Below, piece after piece: positions 42,697 to 47,711 of a stretch of 47,711 nucleotides of DNA. Position numbers and translations under genes: made by a program. The stretch comes from an uncultured Bacteroidales bacterium (GTDB taxonomy: Bacteria; Bacteroidota; Bacteroidia; Bacteroidales; UBA932), in the NCBI GenBank assembly GCA_900317845.1, contig ONII01000014.1:1-47711 (forward strand). The letters run 5' to 3'. The number at the start of each line of letters is the position of its first letter. Position 1 is the first letter of the stretch. Under the pieces are notes generated by a model. It ran no database searches, was not told where the DNA came from, and was given only the letters and a program-made list of their open reading frames with translations.

Positions 42697-44262
42697 ATGG
42701 AGTCAGAGAAACCGGACAAGGACCTGATTGTTGACGTAAGTTCAACGGAAGTACATATCGCCCTGATGGAAAATCACCGGCTGATAGAGTACAACACGGA
42801 GTCCAGCACTGGGAACAAATTCACCGTGGGAGACGTCCACCTGGGAAAGGTGAAAAAGATTCTCCCCAATCTCAATGCTGCCTTTGTGGACATCGGCGAC
42901 AAAAAAGAAGCCTTCATCCATTATCTGGACCTGGGACTGTACTTCAACGCCTTCGACCAATTTGTCAAGGAGTCCAACAGCAACACGAATCTCAAAGACC
43001 TGTATTCGCGCATTGCCATTGGCACGCCCCTTCCCAAGGAAGGCCACATAGAAGAGTACCTCAAACCCGGCCAGTTAATTGTGGCGCAAATTGTCAAGGA
43101 GCCCATTTCCACAAAGGGATCGCGACTGACTGCGGAAATTTCATTAGCAGGACGCAACATCGTACTTCTCCCCTTCGCAGAAAAAGTGTCCATCTCCCAG
43201 AAGATTGGCTCGAAGGAAGAGAAACGTAGACTGGAGACACTGGTCAGGAGCATTCTCCCCAAGAATTACGGTGCCATCATCCGCACCGCGGCAGAAGGCA
43301 AAAACGCCGCTACGCTGGTGGGAGAAACCGAATCGCTCATTGAAAAATGGGAAAGCTCCTGGAAAAAGATTGCCAAGAACAAGACCGTCCAGCTGCTCTT
43401 TACGGAGTATAGCAAAACAACTACCGTCCTGAGGGACCTCCTCAACGACTCGTTCTCCAACATTTGGATCAACGACCCTCACGTGGCCGAAGAAGCCCGG
43501 AAGTATGTTTCGCTCATTTCTCCGGAACAAGAGAAAATCGTGCACCTGTACGAAGGCAAACAGCCCATCTACGACCACTTTGAGGTTACTAGGCAAATCA
43601 AGGGCTCCTTCGGAAAAGTAGTGCCCATGCGGCAGGGGGCCTATCTGGTAATCGAAACCACCGAAGCGCTGAATGTCATCGACGTAAACAGCGGCATCCG
43701 CACCAAAACGGCCGACCAAGAGGAGAACTCCTTTGAGGTAAACAAGATTGCGGCCGAAGAAATTGCCCGTCAGCTGCGGCTGCGGGATATGGGCGGCATT
43801 GTGATTGTGGACTTCATCGACATGGAGACCAATGAGCACAAGAATGCGCTGTTCAAACTGATGCAGGAGCTTATGGAAGCAGACAGGGCCAAGCACAATG
43901 TGCTGCCGCTCACCAAGTTCGGGCTGATGCAAATCACCCGGCAGCGGATTCGCCCTGTAACGGAAATCAACACCATGGAGCAGTGTCCCGTGTGCCACGG
44001 CACCGGGAAAATCCACTCCAGTGTTGTCATTGACGAAGAAATCGAACGCAAAATCGCTTTCTATGTCATCGAAAAAGGTGTCAGAAGTATTACGCTGAAG
44101 ACCAGCCCCATCCTGGGCGCTTATCTGAAACGCGGTATTTTCAATTCTTTCGTCGCCCGCTGGCGCAAACGCTACAAAGCGAAGATAGAACTGGTAGAAG
44201 TGACGGATTTCTCCGTCCTGCAACATGAAATGTACAATGAGAAAGGAGAGAAGCTCGAGTAA
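42697..44262 (+). CDS. rng: ribonuclease G/E family protein
   Basis: This single-strand endoribonuclease acts in rRNA processing and mRNA decay. The 521 residues include an N-terminal S1 domain (VHLGKVKKILPNLNAAFVDIGDKKEAFIHY), the DNase I-like catalytic region with VIDVNSGIRTK and IVIVDFIDMETNEHK, and the zinc-link motif CPVCHGTGK. There is no long RNase E-type C-terminal scaffold. The ATG at 42697 (MESEKPDKDLIVDVS) is preferred; an in-frame ATG at 42637 would start before the leader stem-loop. Confidence 0.96.
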   Translation: MESEKPDKDLIVDVSSTEVHIALMENHRLIEYNTESSTGNKFTVGDVHLGKVKKILPNLNAAFVDIGDKKEAFIHYLDLGLYFNAFDQFVKESNSNTNLKDLYSRIAIGTPLPKEGHIEEYLKPGQLIVAQIVKEPISTKGSRLTAEISLAGRNIVLLPFAEKVSISQKIGSKEEKRRLETLVRSILPKNYGAIIRTAAEGKNAATLVGETESLIEKWESSWKKIAKNKTVQLLFTEYSKTTTVLRDLLNDSFSNIWINDPHVAEEARKYVSLISPEQEKIVHLYEGKQPIYDHFEVTRQIKGSFGKVVPMRQGAYLVIETTEALNVIDVNSGIRTKTADQEENSFEVNKIAAEEIARQLRLRDMGGIVIVDFIDMETNEHKNALFKLMQELMEADRAKHNVLPLTKFGLMQITRQRIRPVTEINTMEQCPVCHGTGKIHSSVVIDEEIERKIAFYVIEKGVRSITLKTSPILGAYLKRGIFNSFVARWRKRYKAKIELVEVTDFSVLQHEMYNEKGEKLE

Positions 44263-44279
44263 GAGTTTCTCTCTTTTTT
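44246..44279 (+). terminator. terminator overlapping the end of rng
   Basis: GAGAGAA (44246-44252) pairs with TTCTCTC (44267-44273), followed by TTTTTTA; the rng stop codon lies in the loop. The stem is short, so strength is moderate. lnt converges from the other side. Confidence 0.5.
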
Positions 44280-45873
44280 ATTTACGCGGACGGACGAGGG
44301 CCGCAGCGCCTAGAAGGAGGAAGAGGAAAACGGCCACCCGGCCCACCATGTCCCCGAACCGCACAAAGAAGGTCTGCCCCTGCAGCAGTTGCACCTTCCC
44401 TTCCAGCAGGGCCGGCTCCCACCAGGGCGTACGGTCTACGATTTTTCCACAGGGGTCAATAAAGGCGCTTACGCCCGTATTGCCGCAGCGGGCCACCCAT
44501 CGGCGCGTCTCAATGGCCCGTAACCGGCTGTAACTGAGGTGCTGCTTGTACCCGGGCGTATTGCCCCACCAGGCATCGTTGGTAATGACAGCCAAAAGCT
44601 GCGCACCTTTTCGCACATAGCCGGTGCAGAACTCCCCGTACACGGACTCATAGCACACCGCCGTTCCCACGGGCACGCCGCAGGCCGACAGGCAGGCGAT
44701 CTCCTTCTGGCCTACGTCTTTAGCCATGAGCCCACCGCCCAGCCAGTTTTCCAGTGGGATAAACACCTTGGGGTAGGGCGTGAGCTCCGTCCCCACCACC
44801 AGTTTGGATTTGTGGTAAATGCTGTATGCACCGCTCCCATCTGTGCTCAGGGCCGAATTGTGCGCCAGAATCCACAGTTTTTTGCCGCCGCCTACAGGGC
44901 CCATATCATAGGCACAGGCATGGGGCGCTGTCCGGGCAATCACCTGTTCATAGGTGCTGGCGCCAAAAATAACTGCAGCCTTGGGATGCCGCTGCAAAAA
45001 CGTCTGGAAGCGCTGCATGGTCTCATGCTCCCGCACCCTGTCCAGGTACAGGGCCGATGTAAACGTCTCCGGCGCAAGCACCAGCGTGGGTTCATCGTCC
45101 CACTGCGCCTTTTCCAGCAGCCCCAGGAAACGGGCATCCTGCTGCGCCTGCGTGAGGGACTCGAATTTCTCATACGGATCATAATTGGGCTGGCCGATAA
45201 CGACCTTCAAGGGCGTCCCATCCTCCTCAAACTTGAGGCAGGCGCTCCACACCATGGGGCCGAAAAGGACGACAACAGGCATCACGAAGGCCACTACACG
45301 GGCCTTGCCGGTCCAGCGGGCCATGCGGCCGTCGCTCAGGGCCACCATAAGGCCGAAGAGAGATAGGTTGGACGCCCACACCCACAGCGAGCCGCCCAGG
45401 GTGCCCAGCACGGAATACCACTGCACCAGCGAAGTGCTCTCGGCAAACGCATTCCCCATCACCAGCCAGGGCCAGGAAATTTCCGCGGAAGTGAGGTAAA
45501 AGCGCTCCCAGGCCATCCAGGCGGCGGCCAGGTACAGATACGGCAATACGCCACCCACCCGCCGCTTTACCCAGCGGAAACTGCCAAAAATGACGCTCAT
45601 TTGCAGGGCGTTGGCCAGGATAGCAAACACGGCGCCGCCGGCGGTGGCATTCCAAATCCACCAGGTGGTGGCGGCGTTCCACGCGACAAAGCAGCCGTAG
45701 TGCCACCACCAGAAGTGCTTCACTTTGTATTCCGTGGCCAGCCGCTCCAGAATGAGCAGCGGAAGCAGGCCCACAAGGGCTGTCCAGCCACAGTGGGACA
45801 CCAGCCATGGCAGGCTCATCAGCACGGTGAACGCCAGGGCAAGGCTGGCAAATATGCCGGTACGGTTTCGCAT
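44278..45873 (-). CDS. lnt: apolipoprotein N-acyltransferase
   Basis: It adds the third acyl chain to lipoproteins after Lgt and LspA. The 531-residue protein has an N-terminal block of membrane helices and a periplasmic nitrilase-like domain. The triad is E269 (LAPETF), K355 (YHKSKLV) and C407 (VCYESVYG), with a final membrane helix. The ATG at 45873 is preferred over an upstream TTG. A TACCTTTG -7 box (45880-45887) ends 6 nt before the ATG, implying a very short leader. Confidence 0.94.
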   Translation of the reverse strand: MRNRTGIFASLALAFTVLMSLPWLVSHCGWTALVGLLPLLILERLATEYKVKHFWWWHYGCFVAWNAATTWWIWNATAGGAVFAILANALQMSVIFGSFRWVKRRVGGVLPYLYLAAAWMAWERFYLTSAEISWPWLVMGNAFAESTSLVQWYSVLGTLGGSLWVWASNLSLFGLMVALSDGRMARWTGKARVVAFVMPVVVLFGPMVWSACLKFEEDGTPLKVVIGQPNYDPYEKFESLTQAQQDARFLGLLEKAQWDDEPTLVLAPETFTSALYLDRVREHETMQRFQTFLQRHPKAAVIFGASTYEQVIARTAPHACAYDMGPVGGGKKLWILAHNSALSTDGSGAYSIYHKSKLVVGTELTPYPKVFIPLENWLGGGLMAKDVGQKEIACLSACGVPVGTAVCYESVYGEFCTGYVRKGAQLLAVITNDAWWGNTPGYKQHLSYSRLRAIETRRWVARCGNTGVSAFIDPCGKIVDRTPWWEPALLEGKVQLLQGQTFFVRFGDMVGRVAVFLFLLLGAAALVRPRK

Positions 45874-45879
45874 ACTTGG

Positions 45880-45887
45880 CAAAGGTA
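45880..45887 (-). promoter_or_regulatory. -7 box (TACCTTTG) abutting lnt
   Basis: The minus-strand TACCTTTG ends 6 nt before the lnt ATG. The divergent PASTA gene has a related TATCTTCG at 45902-45909. Confidence 0.45.
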
Positions 45888-45931
45888 TGAAGATTTTTTT
45901 GTATCTTCGCAGGGATTAAGCGAAATTTCGT

Positions 45932-46735
45932 ATGGCCCAGAAAAAATCGGAAGAAAAAAATACCGTAGAGAAGAAAGACCGGTGGGTGCTGAAAAACCTC
46001 ATCGGTGCAGTTGCATTTGTGGTTATTCTGCTCATCCTCACCAGTGTAGGGCTCCGTTTGGTCACCCGTCACGGCAAAACCGTTACGGCGCCGGACTTCA
46101 CCAGCCTGAGCATGCAGGAGGCAGAAAACCTGGCCGCGCAGAGTCAAGTTAGCGTAAAGGTGGTAGACTCCGTGTTTGTCCGCCGGCTGCCCGGCGGCGT
46201 GGTGTACAGGCAACAGCCCAAGGCCGGTTCCACCGTAAAAAAGGGCCGCAGCATCTTCCTTACCATCAATTCCGTAGTGCCTCGCAAAGTGGTGATGCCC
46301 AACCTGTACGGCTACTCCATCACAGAGGCTCGTACAGAGCTTAAAAACCGCGGTCTCAACCTGGGCAACATGCGCTATGTGCGGGACATTGCCACCAACA
46401 CCGTGCTGGGCCAGTACTGTGAGGGCAAGGCGGTAAATGCCGGAGACCTGGTTGTGAGCGGCTCTGCCATCGACCTCAAAGTGGGCGTGAACAAAGACGA
46501 TGACGCTACGCTGGTGCCGCGCGTGATTGGCATGAAGTATATCCCCGCCGTAGATGCCCTGCATGGCCACTATCTCAATACCGGGCGTGTCCGTTTTGAC
46601 GAAGGCGTCCGCACCTACGCAGACTCCGTGAACGCCGTTGTGTACAGACAGGAGGCGGAGGGCGAGGAAAAACCGCTGGGCAGCACCGTGAACCTCTACC
46701 TCACGCTGGATCCCCTTAAAGTCCCTGTCCAATGA
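45932..46735 (+). CDS. membrane-anchored PASTA-domain protein
   Basis: The 267-residue protein has a charged cytoplasmic N-terminus, one membrane helix (about 20-42) and three PASTA repeats on the outside (starting near VTAPDFTSLSMQEAENL, VVMPNLYGYSITEARTEL and LVPRVIGMKYIPAVDAL). PASTA domains bind peptidoglycan or beta-lactams in Firmicutes kinases; here there is no kinase domain. It overlaps rluD by 4 nt (ATGA), a pairing I recall from Bacteroidales. Confidence 0.92.
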   Translation: MAQKKSEEKNTVEKKDRWVLKNLIGAVAFVVILLILTSVGLRLVTRHGKTVTAPDFTSLSMQEAENLAAQSQVSVKVVDSVFVRRLPGGVVYRQQPKAGSTVKKGRSIFLTINSVVPRKVVMPNLYGYSITEARTELKNRGLNLGNMRYVRDIATNTVLGQYCEGKAVNAGDLVVSGSAIDLKVGVNKDDDATLVPRVIGMKYIPAVDALHGHYLNTGRVRFDEGVRTYADSVNAVVYRQEAEGEEKPLGSTVNLYLTLDPLKVPVQ

Positions 46736-47711
46736 TAGACGCTCCTGTCACCCCGAGCGAAGTCGAGGAATCGCCCACCACGGACGAAATGTTCGAGCAC
46801 TTCCGCCTTCTGGTAGACAAAGGGCAGGAGCCGCTCCGGATAGACAAATTCATTGCCACCCACCAGGAAGACACTTCCCGCCACCGCGTGCAGCAGGCCA
46901 TCAAGCTGGGCTACGTGCTGGTGAACGACAAAGTGGTAAAAGCCAACTACATTGTGCGCCCGTGCGACGTTGTAAAGTTTGTGATGCCGTACGAGCGCCG
47001 CGGCACGGAGATTCTCCCGGAAAACATTCCCCTGGACATTGTCTATGAAGACAACGACGTGCTGGTGGTGAACAAGCCCGCCGGCATGGTGGTGCATCCC
47101 GGACACGGGAACTACAACGGCACGCTGGTGAACGCCCTCGCCTACTACCTGCATCTGTCTCCGGACGTGGAGGACGAGCGCATGGGCGTGCTGGTACACC
47201 GGATAGACAAAGATACCAGCGGCCTGCTGGTAGTAGCGAAAAACCCGGCGGCGCAGCTCAACCTGGCAGACCAGTTCTTTGTCCATTCGATCGACCGGGT
47301 GTATACGGCCGTGGTGTGGGGCAACATTACGGAAGACGAAGGCACCGTTTCCGGCACCATAGGCCGGGACCCGAACGACCGCCTGCGGTTCCGCGTGTAC
47401 GACGACCCTGACAAGGGGAAATGGGCCGTAACGCACTGGCGGGTGCTGGAGCGTTTTGGCTTTATTACCGTGGTGGAATGCCGCCTGGAAACCGGACGCA
47501 CCCACCAGATTCGCGTACACATGGCCTCCACGGGCCATCCCCTCTTTAACGACGAGCGCTACGGCGGCTCCGAGATTCGCCAGGGCACCATCTATGCCAA
47601 GTATAAGCAGTTTATTCAGAATTGTTTTGCCCTTTGCCCGCGGCAGGCGCTGCATGCCCGCACGCTGGGCTTCACCCACCCCGTTACCGGGCAGCGCCTC
47701 CACTTTGAGGC
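46732..47711 (+). CDS. rluD: RluD-type 23S rRNA pseudouridine synthase (C-terminus beyond the window)
   Basis: The open frame runs to the window edge with 326 complete codons. An S4 RNA-binding domain (about residues 35-85, EPLRIDKFIATHQEDTSRHRVQQAIK) is followed by the RsuA/RluA catalytic domain. The catalytic domain has the Asp-containing HRIDKDTSGLLV and the family motif ETGRTHQIRVHM. It should modify uridines of 23S helix 69 or a similar site. Residues 5-13 (VTPSEVEES) are encoded by a palindromic element placed directly behind the start codon. Confidence 0.93.
   Translation, partial: MIDAPVTPSEVEESPTTDEMFEHFRLLVDKGQEPLRIDKFIATHQEDTSRHRVQQAIKLGYVLVNDKVVKANYIVRPCDVVKFVMPYERRGTEILPENIPLDIVYEDNDVLVVNKPAGMVVHPGHGNYNGTLVNALAYYLHLSPDVEDERMGVLVHRIDKDTSGLLVVAKNPAAQLNLADQFFVHSIDRVYTAVVWGNITEDEGTVSGTIGRDPNDRLRFRVYDDPDKGKWAVTHWRVLERFGFITVVECRLETGRTHQIRVHMASTGHPLFNDERYGGSEIRQGTIYAKYKQFIQNCFALCPRQALHARTLGFTHPVTGQRLHFE
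46746..46772 (+). repeat. palindromic element copy 7 (5' end of rluD)
   Basis: This 27-bp element, TGTCACCCC...GGAATC, shares the GAGCGAAGTCGA core of copy 6. The outer stem is degraded (CC/GG retained, others mismatched). It is in frame from codon 5. Confidence 0.75.

Noticed and set aside
1-47711. CRISPR arrays, prophage, insertion sequences or toxin-antitoxin pairs
   Set aside because: I looked for regular direct repeats, transposase motifs and paired small genes and saw none.

Overview
The window is a gene-dense stretch of a moderately GC-rich Bacteroidota (Bacteroidales-like) chromosome, probably from an uncultivated or gut/rumen-type lineage. The lineage call rests on several things seen here: promoters of the TTG-N19-TAnnTTTG type, weak or absent Shine-Dalgarno sequences, the gene sets ileS-dksA-lspA and HU-small basic protein-rng, a GT3/GT4/GH57 glycogen cluster, DUF4369-like and thioredoxin-fold envelope proteins, and a DksA-like protein with one cysteine. 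I cannot name the genus from sequence alone. Nearly all of the window is core metabolism or information processing. I see no phage, insertion sequence, CRISPR array or defence island.

Layout. 1-2.8 kb: the 5' end of a TolC-family efflux gene followed upstream by a histidine kinase/sigma-54 response regulator pair. Sigma-54-type promoters and shared TGTAAAG/CTTTACA inverted repeats lie in front of both tolC and the regulator. 2.9-7.5 kb: tRNA-Ser, lspA, dksA-like, ileS. 7.5-10.7 kb: cvpA (plus strand), then convergent tsaB, a redox-dead thioredoxin-like lipoprotein, a HIT hydrolase and greA; greA has a promoter directly followed by a terminator-like hairpin. 10.8-24.8 kb: one co-oriented run reading nadE, then xseA-xseB, glgB, debranching enzyme, GT4, GH57, a 1402-residue GT3-GT35 fusion (glycogen synthase plus alpha-glucan phosphorylase) and ribF. 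24.8-31.6 kb: engB, prs, a small Cys-rich membrane protein, a lipid kinase, a PHP phosphoesterase, an EptA-like transferase and der, with many 1-10 nt overlaps. 31.6-36.8 kb: tadA, a DJ-1 protein, tRNA-Gln, two secreted/outer-membrane proteins of unknown role, a repeat-rich spacer, a zinc metallopeptidase and a free-standing alr. 36.8-42.1 kb: lon, ung, coaD, a double-thioredoxin secreted protein and a small DNA-binding-like protein. 42.2-47.7 kb: HU, a 29-residue basic protein, rng, lnt, a PASTA protein and the start of rluD.

How it works together. The 15-25 kb block encodes synthesis (GT3, GT4), branching (GH13), debranching, GH57 remodelling and phosphorolysis of a glycogen-like alpha-glucan. 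No ADP-glucose pyrophosphorylase is present, which fits a UDP-glucose-type (GT3) synthase. The 26-30 kb block looks like an envelope/lipid-modification operon.

The most unusual signals are: (1) a dispersed ~27-bp palindromic element (5'-GTCAT-stem-ATC-3') whose stems co-vary between copies and which sits in frame inside or at the ends of at least five protein genes; (2) the self-contained sigma-54 two-component circuit next to tolC; (3) a pair of 138-bp inverted repeats flanking the metallopeptidase-alr segment; (4) the GT3-GT35 fusion; (5) a leader terminator in front of greA. I found no clearly new enzymatic system. The best candidates for something undescribed are the coding-sequence-invading palindromes and the 138-bp repeat.
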